Source: Struthidea cinerea | Lineage: Eukaryota; Chordata; Aves; Passeriformes; Corcoracidae | Direction of reading: 5' to 3' | DNA length: 64,000 nucleotides | Assembly (NCBI GenBank): GCA_013397865.1 | Contig: VZTI01004088.1 | Span: 4,578,704 to 4,642,703 of the forward strand | In this document: positions 25,201 through 37,210 of the stretch, piece after piece | Numbering within the stretch: the first letter of the stretch is position 1 | How the letters are laid out: every line of letters begins with the position of its first letter | Notes under the pieces: generated by a model | The model's database searches: none | Seen by the model: the letters and a program-made list of their open reading frames with translations, nothing else | What the model was told of the DNA's origin: nothing | Made by a program: the position numbers and the translations under genes

Positions 25201-27400
25201 ACATGATATTACATTAAAATGTGACATTGTTGTGTAGTGGTAGGGATTTAGAATTAGAATAAATAAATAAATAAATAGACTTCTGTAAAGTTTTTGTAAT
25301 TGAACATTAGTATCATGTTGTGATTTTACATATATTTATTCACCTACCCCCACCCTTTTCCTTCTCTCCAAATTTATTTTTGAATTGCATATTGCATTCA
25401 TTCCTTTCTGCTTAATAAGAAAAACAACAGTAGCAGAGGGATGCTTTATTTAACTTTTACCTGTAAGCATAATGTATAGAGTTCTCACCAAGGAATTCTA
25501 TTTTTGCATACAAAGAACACGTCTGTGGCTCTGTGGCTGGGGGCATTTTTGCTTCTACAGCCAGAAATTACTCCTTTGCACAGAGCCTACTCAAAAGTCC
25601 ATTATTCTTTATGCAAAGGCTCCCTCTGAATTTCACAGGATTTGGATCATATACCTAATAAAGTCAGAAATCCTTTGTTTCCCCTAATTTTGCTGTGTTA
25701 CTTTGTTTCCTGGAAATTGGTGAGGATTATAAAACTGATGTATGGAAATTTGCATCATTAAGTCTGTGCTAGTCTCAATTTTAGATTTATATACTTTCAT
25801 GTACTTGGGCCAATCAGCTTTGAGTCAGAGCATGTAAGCATTTCTACATCTGTCTCTGAAAACCCCCACACCATGATTTCTGAGAACAGATCTCTCAGAC
25901 AATATACTTTGAAACACACACCCTAGCATGTGGTGAAGCATTCATCAGATTAAAGATGAATGTGTTTGCTGTCGTACAGTTTCTCTGCCACAAATACATA
26001 CAGGATGGCACTTGAGGAAAACAAATTTGTCTAAATGCAATGGTTTGCATCTGAAAAAAGTCAGGGCCTGGTCTAAGTGCATACAAAACTGTTAAATTCA
26101 GTGAAGCTGTGCAGAATTGCACAAAGCATTTGCCCTTAAATAGACAAATATATGTTACTACTATGATACTGTTGAGTGTCTTTGTGGCATATATAGGGTG
26201 GATAATGGCTAGGTGTGAGTCACAGAACTGAGTTTCTTTTCCTTCTTGTCCCCTGATCTAGATGCATTTGGTTAAATGAGAGAGTGATACCACCCTCCTT
26301 TCACTCACTAGTGACTTGAAATCTCTAAGTTAAGTAGTGTTGAGCAGTTAAGAAGTTGTTTTTTTTCTGAAGCTAGGGGTAAGAATGGACGTTCTTTAAT
26401 TTCCTAATTGAGACTTGCTGTGTATCAGTTGTTCGGCGAGGACCTCTTCTTGTAATGGATGCTTTCCAAGAGTAATTCTAATTAAAGCTAAACAAACAAA
26501 AATTTTAATTACCTGACTAATCTGGAGCACCAATATTTCATAATCTGTATTATTCAAATGTACAGAGGCTGTATAAAGATTGCTTGGTGTAGAAGGTTTG
26601 TAAGTGATCACCACACTGAGAATGTGGTCTCAGCCTTTTGCTGTGCTTCAAACTTTTGAAAGAGAGGAAAGAATAGTGATGGCTGCGCTGTTGCTGACAA
26701 GGGCAAAAAATACTGAAGATAAAATTCAGAGCTCTTTAAAGTACTTCTACACCAAAGTTATGGTCATTTCAAATAGAATTTCCGTTATGAGACTCAATTT
26801 CACCAGAATTTATACCTGCTATATATATGTAACTTCCACTGGCGAAAGCAGAGAAAGCTTGACATTCAGTCCCAGATCCTAATCAGAAAAGGAAATCTGC
26901 AACTTAAGAAGTTTTTCAAAAATTTTATAGGCACTTAGGCTTAGATTTTAGTCCCACCGTAGCAGTCTCTGAGCTGGCTGGTGTGTACTAGGGAGTTCAA
27001 CATTGCCCCTTTCTGCAGAGTTCATTTGATAGTGCTGTGAGGACCAAGAACGATAGAAGTAGGCGGACCTGTTTGTCCACTTATTGTCAGTTTGGGGTGT
27101 TTTGTAGAAACAGTTGGCCTCAAACCTTATCCTAGCGCTTTCCCTATGTTGACCTTGCAAAATTGCCATGGGCAGTAGAGTACAAACTTTCCCCCAGGAT
27201 ATTACTTTTGCACTTGTGTTGTTCCCTGCCACTGGCAAAAGAATTCCTGTGCATCAGCAGAACTTATTGTCCTTCACACCTTCTTTAGAGCTGGACAACC
27301 AGACTCTTTCTGGAGAGCCTTATGCCTTCATGCTATGATTCTTGAGTGCAGAAGGATTTATTCAAATGAAAGGATTTCCATAGTGTTCTTTAAACCTCAG
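25201..27400. other. Non-coding AT-rich segment
   Basis: No gene is recognised. Apart from the (AATA)n microsatellite at its start, the segment is ordinary single-copy-looking DNA. Open frames of up to 96 codons occur on both strands and overlap without any domain signature. Confidence 0.55.
25257..25278. repeat. (AATA)n microsatellite
   Basis: About five perfect AATA units form this tetranucleotide repeat. It is simple sequence with no associated element, and it lies about 60 bp downstream of the CpG-retaining candidate element. Confidence 0.95.
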
Positions 27401-27452
27401 AGAGGATACTGAGACAGTATCCTCTGTGACAAAAAGTACTGACAGTACTTTT
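27401..27452. repeat. Twin adjacent hairpins with a shared core
   Basis: Two perfect inverted repeats sit side by side. The first is AGAGGATACTG (27401-27411), loop AGA, CAGTATCCTCT (27415-27425). The second is AAAAGTACTG (27432-27441), a one-base centre, CAGTACTTTT (27443-27452). Both share the core TACTGA..CAGTA, so the locus is also an imperfect direct repeat with about a 32-bp period. Arms of 11 and 10 bp this close together are unusual. They may come from duplication of a short palindrome. No function is known. Confidence 0.85.
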
Positions 27453-30400
27453 CCACTCATAGTTGATCTAGGATCTTGTAGCTTTCAGTGCCTGTCCTTT
27501 TCTCTTTTAAATGATACCTTTCTGAAAACAACTTTTTATAAAATGCACAGCTTTGGATGGTTGTATCCATTAACAGAGGAACTCTGCTCATGGGGCAGGG
27601 ACAAGTTAGGTTTACTACAGCTGCTGTGATTTCTGAGCTCACACTGTTCTTCATTAAAAATCTAATTCAAACTCTTCTTACTACTTTTGTCCAGCTCCTA
27701 GAATCCATTGCACTCTCAGATAGCTAAAACACCATGGTTATAACAAGTCAAACCCTATGCATCCTCTAGACTGCCCACCTCATGAATATACCATGTAACA
27801 AGGCAGCTGGGGATATGGATGAAGTCCTACCACAGCAGAGCAAGAGGAGTGCACTTCTGTGCAGATTTCAAAAGGAAAATCACAGTTATGGCACAATCAA
27901 ACAGTCAAACAGTTAATAGATTAGAAACGTAGTATAAAGGACAATGACTTTAATGGAACAATACTCACGGTCTCGAATTCCTGTAGATTATGGATGTGTA
28001 CTCATAGAATAGCTTTTAGTGGCTGATAGAGATATATGCAAAGACAGACATCAGTCAGAACTGCCTAATGTAGAATGAAACATCCCCAAAGGAAATTACC
28101 ATTACAAAAACTATTATTTAATATTAAAGGTAATTGTAACACAAGGGCATGACTCATATCCTTGTGTTACAATTAACTTAATATTAAATGATAGTTTTCT
28201 GAATGGTAATGAGGGGAAGTTAAACCTGACACTCTGTCCTCAACCCTTGCTACTGTGCCTGACTATTAATATGACTAAGAGGTGTCTGTACAGTCTGTCA
28301 TTTACTCATGTCACCTGTTAGTCATGATGAAGTGTGGAAGGTAGAATTATAGTACCAGCTTTTACAATTAATTGGAGAATGCTCATTTTGCGGACTGCTC
28401 TACAGGATAACTGACCTTTACAACCATCAGACTAGAGAGCTGATGCATTATATTGATAATGAGCACTTTAGTATGTTAGACCATGACAGACTTATGAAGA
28501 TTCACAGCCTTAACTTTCTGTACTTCATGCCATCTTCCAAATATTCTTCCTCAAGAGCTTTTTCTGGTTTCTGCACAGTTCCAGCTGGTATCAAAGGTGT
28601 GTACATAGAAAAATGCAGGCACATTTCATGCCATGATCATGTTTAAAACCTTTTAACATCAGGTTTTCTGTTCTGTAGAGCATGCCTACATAGTTCCCAA
28701 CACAGAACTGGGGCGTTAGTTTAGAGGCAGCCTTAGCATCACTTCAGCATAACATTTATATTTCTGCATATCTGTATATTGTATAGCTACTGATAGTGCA
28801 TGGACAGTTTTACTTCCTGCACTCCTACAGCTGGTTCCTGAATATAATTAACCACTTAAGAGTAAGGTAGAATGCATGACTCAAGAAAAATAATAAGAAA
28901 ATCACTATATGCTTAGTCAGAATGAATCATTTTGCATTTGGTTATACCATGTTAAGGCCTACATCATGTCGTTCTTTATATCATATCATAACACATGACA
29001 TAGAACCACTGCATGCAGTTTATTTAAAAAAGTACAGTTTAAAATTAAAGATATATACACTCTTTTCTTATCTATTTGTAGCTGCAATTTCAGCCAGAGA
29101 ACTCATACTACAAATTCATGTTATTAATTAGCAGGTTGGCATACCTGCAAAAAGCAGATAATTCTGAGATACCAGCACACAGTCCATGAAAACAGATATC
29201 TCAGGATGAACTCAGCTCTGATAACTGGGTCTATGTTTGAAAGCAAGTTTAAATCAGGAAATAGACCTGAATATATATCATCCTGCTCTGTGATGGACCC
29301 TGTTGCTAGGGTATAGTACTGCTGCTCTTCTCTCTCCCTTGGAAAAAAGCATACGGTTTTACCTATGATCATGTTGTAAGCTCTCTAACACAACACAAAG
29401 AGGATTCCACAGAGTAAGAGAAAATCTCACCAAGAAGTCCAAATTCCACTTAATATCTACAGCTGAGAAAATCCATGTGATGCCAGTTGCCTTTTACAAT
29501 GGAAAAGGTGGAAGGAAAGCTGTGAAGCAATAAGGTATCTTTCCCTTTTGCTGTTCATATTAGCAGATGTAGGTGAAATCCTACAAGTGCATTTGTTTCC
29601 CTGTTGGGCTGGCAGCAAGAAATTTTAACTTGAAGTTACACAGTGCAAGAGACAAATACTGGTGTGTCAAGCCATGATGTCCCCTGGTTCCCCTGAAGTG
29701 CAATGCTACCAGAAAATGGCTTATTTTCTCTAGCAGGCAAATTCTGCCAGTCCAAAGCTGGCATTTCCTAGGAGATGCAGTAGTCCTTTCTCCTGAGCAA
29801 ACGCTGTTGTTCCATTTGAAGAAGGAGCCTTGCCCTCTTTGCAATCCGGCATTGTTTGGAAGGATTGGCTACGCACGGGCACATGGAACAGAAAAATGCA
29901 GGAATGGCGTCCTATGGCTGCACAGCCACTGGAGCAGTGATGACATATATGGCAACAGATCAGGTCAAAACTTCATATTTTTTAAGTCCTTAAATATATA
30001 TTCAGAGATAGGGAGCTGTCCATGTGGCAGTTATCCAAACTCTAAAAACCCCATAAATACATATTTACATGACAGATTTACATTATTTGCTCTGGAGCTC
30101 TTGCACAATTTTCAGGCAAGGTTTTTCATAACCTGCAATATACTGCAGAGAAAGGGTATTTCCACCTCAGACTGGGTTCATCCTTCAAGAAGCTCTGGCT
30201 GTTCTAGGTCAAGACACACTCAAGCTTGAGCAGCCTTGCTGGGATGTCTGGTAATTTAGTAGCAACTGCAGAGGACAAAGAAACTAAACAGAAGAGCTTT
30301 CAGAGTCTGCTTTTAGGAGACCATAATCTGCCCTCATAAATGTTCCTGGAGATTTTTAAATGGATTGGTTGTGACATTCATAACTTATTTTACTATCTCT

Positions 30401-31105
30401 AGGTGTGCCAGCACTTTCAAGCTGGATGCAAGGAACTCATAGCTTCACCAGTAATCTACCTAGATTGAGCTTCTTCTGAGTTAAATCTTAATATGCTTGT
30501 ACTATGTACAGGAACTGTGTTAATATAACATGGGTGAGCCCAACAATAGCTCTGCCCAGAAATGAATTAACAATCATGGGCGAAAATTTTTTTACTTTTG
30601 CCATTTAAAGACAGACACTGAAGGAGAACGTTAGTCACCTGTTATACAATCGAGCTGTATAACTAACATCTCTGTAATATATTGTACAGAATGAGAAAGG
30701 AACATCACTTATTCCTTTTTTAATCTTTCCTCAAGACTCCAGTGGTCTACAGTAGAATTTATGATATATATAGTAGACACTGCAGAAAGATGTGTTTCTG
30801 AGCTGAGGCAGAAGGCAGGTTTCCTCAATGTACGGGTTAGCAGTTACCATGTCTACACATCACTAGGGATAATCATACCAGACCAGAAAAGTACTTCAGG
30901 ATCTGCTTACCTTTCAGCATGCAGGCAGACTAATTGACTTAGCTGAGATTACATACAGGCTTAAAGTTAGTTGTATGCTTTGCTGGATTTGTCATTAATC
31001 CCATGGCCTGAAATACACAGAAGCTCTGTCGTGAACTTGAAGGCCACTGAAGCGAGCTTCCTTGAAAGGCCTCCTTTTCAACTAGGAAACTGATTTTTGA
31101 GGGCT
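27453..31105. other. Non-coding AT-rich segment
   Basis: No gene is recognised. The main landmark is the 116-bp palindrome at 28095-28210. A 140-codon frame on the + strand (29807-30229) starts MFHLKKEPCPLC and is Cys-containing. It shows no spaced metal-binding pattern, has no clear upstream splice or promoter context, and an antisense frame overlaps its start, so I leave it uncalled. The rest is AT-rich with nothing distinctive. Confidence 0.5.
28095..28210. repeat. 116-bp imperfect palindrome (foldback / MITE-like)
   Basis: The left arm (28095-28146) and the right arm (28160-28210) are reverse complements with about 46 of 52 aligned positions matching and one single-base gap. They flank a 13-nt centre (28147-28159). 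The inner 14 bp, ATTGTAACACAAGG and its complement, are perfect. The exact centre is ATGACTCAT (28149-28157), an AP-1/TRE site. Both arms contain TTTAATATTAA. It could be a small foldback DNA element or a hairpin-RNA precursor. No clear target-site duplication is visible at the ends. Confidence 0.85.
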
Positions 31106-31131
31106 TGTTGGTTTGTTTGTTTATTTGTTTT
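31106..31131. repeat. (GTTT)n-like low-complexity tract
   Basis: The run TTGTTGGTTTGTTTGTTTAT followed by TTGTTT is an imperfect GTTT/ATTT tetranucleotide repeat. It is simple sequence only. Confidence 0.85.
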
Positions 31132-31539
31132 AAATAAAGATTCCTGAGGGGGTGGAAAGCCTGACAAGGGAACGACTGACATGTGCTTTTAACTGCCATT
31201 GCCTAACGGCATCCTGAGCCTTTGTCATCTTGTTCAGAGTATCCACCAGCTAGTCTCAGGTTGCTTCTTGAATTTTACTTGGCATCTAACTTAAGGCACA
31301 TCTTTTTCAATGAAATTATTGTGAGTGGTTTATTGTGAATGTTATTGTTTCAGAAGCTGAAAGGTACACTGTTGCATTTTGTTACCAGTTAAGGTCTTAA
31401 AAGAGAGATAACTTGATGTCAGTATAAGGTTCGCACTTTTATTGCTGAAGGATTATTTCTAATGTCTGGCAAAAAAATAGGGTAGAGACACTTCAAAAAG
31501 AAATCTTTTCCTTCTTAGACACCATTGTGAAACTAAAAA

Positions 31540-31566
31540 TTATTATCATTATTATTATTGTTATTT
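31540..31566. repeat. (ATT)n imperfect trinucleotide repeat
   Basis: Repeated TTA/ATT units with two substitutions (ATC, TTG) span this position. It is simple sequence. Confidence 0.85.
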
Positions 31567-32597
31567 TTAAAGATTAAGAGCAGCTTCAGGGATTCCACAT
31601 ACTCAAGTATAATGCCAATTTTTGTGGCATAATCATCACATCCTATTTATAGAGAAGAAACAAACAACAAAATTATTTCTCCCATGTTATATATTTCTGA
31701 GGATTTTTTACATAGAGTTATTTCTTAATTTTTTACATTGCTATCTCATGTTACATTCATGGCCCAGAAAACATCCTGCATTTCACATGAAAAATAAGAA
31801 AGAAAAATGAATGAAACAATACAATAAAAGTTTTTGTGGTTGTGGAAGTCATGATAGCACTTTTCCAAGAGGAAAAAGAAGTTTAGTTTTAACTCAACGT
31901 TACTTCTACATCCCTTGACATAGTATTATTCTGATCTTACTATTTTATAGCATTATTCTGACTTTTTCCTGACTTGCCAATAGTGCCTAGAATTGTATAA
32001 AAGCAATACAATTTGTGGGATCTATACAAATACAAGAGAACTGGGCAATGAGATACCTAAAACTGTGGCCATCCGAGGGACCACAGGACCTCATATGGTG
32101 TTGAGATGGCAGATCATGGCTAACTCACAAATAATTTTTGTCTTGCTTTGGCAATATGAAAGTGCATTGCTCCTATTTATGAATGTCATATTTTGTTCTG
32201 AAAAATAAGCCTAATATCTTTGGTTCTTCATCCTTTACCAGGATGTGCAGCTGGCACCAACACTCAGTCTTACCTCACTTTAATGATTCACCTGTCACAA
32301 CTTACAGGGTCTCTTCTCCTTCCTTTTCAGAATGAGGTGAAAAATCTTAAGAAGCATCCATGGCTTGAAAATCAAACAAACCTTGATGCACCTCTGCTGT
32401 TTGCTTAGGATAAGTTTGGTAGCAATATAAATGGAACAATGAACATACCTTTTGTCCTATAGAAATCATGCTGGTTTTCAGGTCCACAGCATTGAGGAAA
32501 TTGTAAACTATCATTTGGTATCTTAGAGCAGGGAAAACTTGCCTGGAATATATTAATTTTGTAGATTGTTTTAAAACAAAACATGTTCATTCCTTTT

Positions 32598-32636
32598 CCC
32601 TTTCCTTCTTTTCCTGTTTTCCCTTTCCTTCTTTTC
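32598..32636. repeat. Pyrimidine-rich 23-bp duplication
   Basis: The 16-mer CCCTTTCCTTCTTTTC occurs at 32598-32613 and again at 32621-32636, giving a 23-bp period within a pure-pyrimidine-rich strand that starts near 32590. It is likely slippage-derived. Confidence 0.9.
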
Positions 32637-35600
32637 ATGCTGAAACAACTCACTAGTTCATCCAGCTCTGGAGAGTCTTGCAGATAATTTACTCTTAATT
32701 GTGAAGGTATAATCAGACCTATTGCTTGAAGTATGCTTCAAGTGCTAGATGTACTTAGCTATTTTTTTGTTTCAATAGTGGAAAGATGAGGCCTGTGTAT
32801 TTTCTGTTTGGTAGATGTGATAGAAAATCCAGTGTGCAAGAGACTGTGGGGAGCTTCTCAATTGATACTGCATTGAAAGCGATACTGAACAAGCTCCATC
32901 TTTTGGGTTTTGTAGCACTGGCTTGCAATATTATGTAGAGGATCAAAAAATATAGCCCAACATGTTAAAAAGACATAGTACTTAGGGGTCCTGTTTTCAT
33001 TTCTAGTAGCCTGACACACAGACAATATCTCAGTAATGGTATTCTGATTTATCTGCCATGTAGTAATGTTCTTCTGGCTGGTATTCCAACTTATTCAAGT
33101 TGAGTGTTTTTGCATTCCACCTGTTGATCTCCAAACAACTGAGGCAGTGCCAAAGCAAGTCCTGGTACATGTGCAGTCTGCTACTTCATTTGTATTATTC
33201 ACTGAGCTTTACTAAAAAGAAAATTAAAATACCGCCTATCTGCAAACTATGAGTTTCTCTTTATTTTAGAACAATGTTTACCATGGCAATTTGAGAAACA
33301 TCAGATATATTCAAGCCAATAAGAGTGTGATGCAGATTCTGTATATCTCTAGGTTTAAGTCAGTCAGTCTGATATTTCCCATTTTTAGCTAAATAATAAC
33401 AACCCACCACCTCTCCCCCATGTCATTTGCACATTTGGTCAATGAGATAAAGTATCTGATGGTGTTCTTCTTGCCATCTCTTCTGTATGCCCCATGGGAG
33501 GTTCTCTGGGTACCAGTACTGGTCAGTGAGCAGGTCCAGATGGTTACCTTTTCAGCTCTCTGCAAGTTTCACACTGTAAATGCTGGTGTAATTATAAAAA
33601 AATCCTGTGGATGAGCTTTCTGACCCCTGAGAAATTTTGTTTGCATTTGATATTTAGTCATTTGTAACAGCACCAGTGCAAACCCAGCATGAACGTGGGG
33701 AAAAACATATTTAACCAGACCTTGTCTCTTTGAAGCCAATAGTATCTGTTCGATTTTGCTTGTTCACCACTCCTTGTAGTTCATGGGAGAGCAGCTATCT
33801 CACAGAGTTTACATTGATGGGAAGTCATGAACGTTTCATCAACACAGAGAAGCTCTGATTGAAGGAATATTTAAGGATGGGTTTTTATTGAGTTTTGCTT
33901 GAAAGAAGATAAGGGGATATATATATATGGTAAAATATCCAGCCTTCAAGCCTAGTGCCACTCTGCCCCTTCCAGACGTGCTTCTGAGTGTAATTTCATT
34001 AAAGCATATAGACATGCTGAAGCACGACCCTTAACCTGCTGCCATCCTGTGTGTCTCTAGCGTAACACCAGCGCATGAAGCAGGACTCCAGGCTAATCCA
34101 GGTCTCCAACAAGGGTAGCCACATCAAGGGTGAAGCCATGGGAGCCTTAGGGGTGCGTGCTGAGGGTCTTGAGCCACTCATTGCCTTTGCCTGCTCATTC
34201 CTCCCACCCGTGTGACAAGCTGAGGGGTTGCATAAACTCCTGCAGTGCTGGCAACTAGAGCAATATGTACGTGTCTTCTGGCTTGAGTGAGCAGAAGGAT
34301 TCCCCATGAAGCCAAACGAGCCTGTGTGATCTTTGATGCCTGCTGGTGTGAGCATTACAAAGATCTTGAAGTTATAGCACCACCCCAGGCAGCAAATATG
34401 GAAACATTAGTGACCATCACTCTCACACGGGGGAGGTAGAAGGAATGGTTTGTCCTCCTGTGTTACCAAAGAAAGCTTCTCCTCTTAGCTAGCTTGCTCA
34501 TTCATAACTGGGGTTGGAAAGTGCAAGCCAAAATGAAATCTGCATTAAAAGAATTTTGTGGGCTGTACAAATCATAAGGGTAACTACTTCACAAAATACT
34601 GTCCACTGAGGCATATATTTAAAAGGTTAGATAAAATATCTCCTAGCCATTTTTCCAGTTCTTTTTATAGTCCACTGCAAAACAACAATAGATAAAAAGA
34701 CTGTATATAATGCATGTATATTTTGTTGGGTTTTTTTACCTTTCCCAAAGGAGTCTCTGTGCTTCCCACACTAATTGTAGGTTTTTCTGAAAATGCAGCA
34801 TGAATCATTTATAAATAAAGAGACTTTAAAATCCCTAAAAGACTCCCTGAGGTATTCAGTATTTCAGCATAAAATAACTGTTAAATGGAGTTATTCTGAA
34901 TTAGCTTTTACTGGAAAGTGGTGAAAATAAAGTTTTCTTTTCACTGTGAATGTGCAATAATTCTTTTACACAGCTACCCAGGGTAATTGACAAGTGATTT
35001 TCATAATTCAGGTTTTAGCAAAGAAATCATCTGAAGTGGCTAACATTAAATGAACAGAGCTGCTATTAAAATATAGCTTTCAAGAGAAACTGCATGAGAT
35101 GTCAGAACCAGGGGCTCTGTGTTGAGACCTTAAAAAATAATTCAGGCTATAAAGTAAAAACACATACATTCAAGCTCCACAATAAATTCATACATACACC
35201 TTCCTCACACATGCATACACACACTTAAAATAATAAAGAAGCATTTTTCATCTTTCTCTTAAAATCCTGTGATTATTTTAGCACACAGATAACCTTAGAA
35301 AGTCAAGGCACTCAGAAAAGGTAACTGATTTGCATGACTCCTTTGGACTTTGTAACCTTGACTGTCCATACCCACTGTACAATCAGAGGTCACATTTGAT
35401 CTCTGCGTGTAAAATTATGCAGAGGAAGCTTCCTCAACACTTTGTAGTTGATTGACAAATTGGTCTGTCACTCAAATGCTCCTTCAACTTATCGTGAACA
35501 GTAAAGAAAATTATCTGTTCTGTGCATATGTGAGAAAAAGCCTGTTCATTAACCTCTAGTCTGCTGAAGCTGTGGAACATATAATGCTTAGAGGAATATG

Positions 35601-35999
35601 TACTATATAAGAAAAGTATGCAAAAAGATACAGGTGTGTATATATATATTCACATGTATATATTTGTGCATATAACATATAAAAATGTGTGTCTATAATA
35701 GAGCAGTCTGTTTGACACATACATATTTCATATGTAATAAGTACACATTACACCAGTTTCCACAGAAAATTTTAGGCACGCTTTTTCATGACTTTTGTAC
35801 ACACATGGTAGCTACAGACAGGCAGACACCTCTGAGATGCTTCCTACAAATATTTGTTAGAGCAGGCTTCATAATCTAAGATGCCTGTGACAATTATCCC
35901 TCAGATATTCTGCCTACACTGTAGCTCTCAGATGCTGGGTTATTTACAAATATTGCTGTATCACAGTGTAAGGATTTAAAAGCAACTGACAGTAAAGGT

Positions 36000-36085
36000 A
36001 GGGCCTAATTCACTTCAAGTATTAAGCAGAGGGAACTCAGACAGATTTAGTGGAGCTATACCTGTTTATCTCAGCAGCAAATTTA
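36000..36085 (+). repeat. Probable relic of an old sauropsid interspersed repeat
   Basis: The segment begins AGGGCCTAATTCACTTC and contains TGGAGCTATACCTGTTTATC followed by TCAGCAG. From memory, many bird, crocodilian and turtle sequences carry a repeat with TGGAGCTATGCC, then a GATTTACACC-type block, then CAGCTGAGGATCTGGCCC. The order here matches that pattern loosely. I cannot name the family, and the match is short and diverged. Confidence 0.35.
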
Positions 36086-36849
36086 GTTTTTACATACCAT
36101 GGAATACTCATCTGGCATCCAGTTGCTTCAGCTTGGGGAAATATTAGCAAGTCATGTATATGTATGTGTCTTTTTTGCTAACTACTGCTCAGTGTACTTT
36201 TATTTATCTGTCTGATCTAGGTGAGAAAAATTAATTTCTCTAGGCATTTGTCTCTAAATTCTCTATGTGTAGCTGAACCTGAACTAACGACATCTAGATA
36301 AAAATCTGAAGCTAGATGATGATGACACTTCTGTGCCTTGCCAGATCTTTTCTTCCCACCATAAGCCCTGTGTACATACCAGACAGCAGTCCTGATGCAA
36401 ACTCTCCTAACTCAAACTTTGTGAAAGTCCTGACCACAGCCCTGACTTGCTGGCTTCTGACTCGCCTCTGGCCGTGAGGAAACATGCCAGGTCGAACCCG
36501 GAGAGAATGTGTCTCTGCCCTCTTGACAAGATCAGAGAGGTTTTGAGTAAGGTACTTGCTTCAAACCTAGTTGTTAAGTGACACAAACTTAAAAAAGTAC
36601 CACAAACATAAACCTCCACAATTGGTGTTAACATAATATTTTTCCCTTAAAAACTTTTCCTTCTACTATTTAGTAATTTTTCTTTGCCAGTGGCTGACTA
36701 GCTTGAAGTCTTTGAAACACTGAGCTTTCTATAAAATCCAAATAATTCTCTGTAAATCAAAGTACTTGGCATGCTTGCTGCAAAGCCTGAAGCTTTTTTT
36801 TTTTTTTAAGGTAATCTCTAGAAAGTAGTTTGTACTCATGTTTTCACAG

Positions 36850-37210
36850 TGATTAAATATGCAAAGTAATTTTCATGATTATCACCCCGTTCTGAACCAA
36901 ATCAGATGCGGCTATGCTTCTCTTTGTACAAAGCCAGTTATTGGATCAGATTCCAAAACAAATCCCCTGAATTTGGCGGATCATCATTTTAAAAGGGGGC
37001 TTGTTAAGGTAATGATTAAATTAAACCACCCCTTTAAGAATATTTAGATCTGGTCCGCCAAGCGGAACGGTCTAATGGTTTTTAAATTAGAAGCTGCGAA
37101 TGCTAGTGAATTTCTTTTGTGGGTCAAGTGGGTATTAACAAATGCTAAGACTGTTCTCTCTTTTGTCATCACCTTGAAATCTGCAAAGAAAAGCGAAGAG
37201 TGGGAAAGAC
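36850..37210. promoter_or_regulatory. Candidate conserved non-coding element, CpG-retaining
   Basis: The stretch keeps about nine CpGs in 320 bp, including GGTCCGCCAAGCGGAACGG at 37052-37070, against a CpG-poor background. TTGGCGGA (36973-36980) is mirrored by TCCGCCAA (37054-37061), and TTAAAAGGGG (36989-36998) by CCCCTTTAA (37029-37037), giving an imperfect stem around an AT-rich centre containing TAATGATTAAATTAAA. ATATGCAAAG near 36858 is octamer-like. Overlapping short frames on both strands give no convincing protein. A constrained enhancer is the preferred reading, and a relic transposon with long inverted arms is the alternative. Confidence 0.4.

Larger units (their letters stand above)
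31132..36849. other. Non-coding AT-rich segment
   Basis: No gene is recognised. It contains an (ATT)n patch at 31540-31566, a pyrimidine-rich duplication at 32598-32636, (AT)6 at 33917-33928, an alternating TA/TG patch at about 35634-35690 and a 14-nt T run at 36794-36807. A GC- and CpG-richer patch at 33990-34340 carries a 118-codon antisense frame (33999-34355) rich in Ser, Cys and Arg without any recognisable domain. Confidence 0.55.

Noticed and set aside
28133..28173. Inner palindrome read as a bacterial-type terminator
   Set aside because: The repeat content shows a vertebrate genome, where such terminators do not operate.
29807..30229. 140-codon + strand frame starting MFHLKKEPCPLC
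   Set aside because: The cysteines do not form a zinc-binding spacing, there is no supporting context, and no family is recognised.
36490..36499. GGTCGAACCC, similar to a tRNA B box
   Set aside because: There is no A box, acceptor stem or cloverleaf at the proper distance, so it is not a tRNA or tRNA-SINE.
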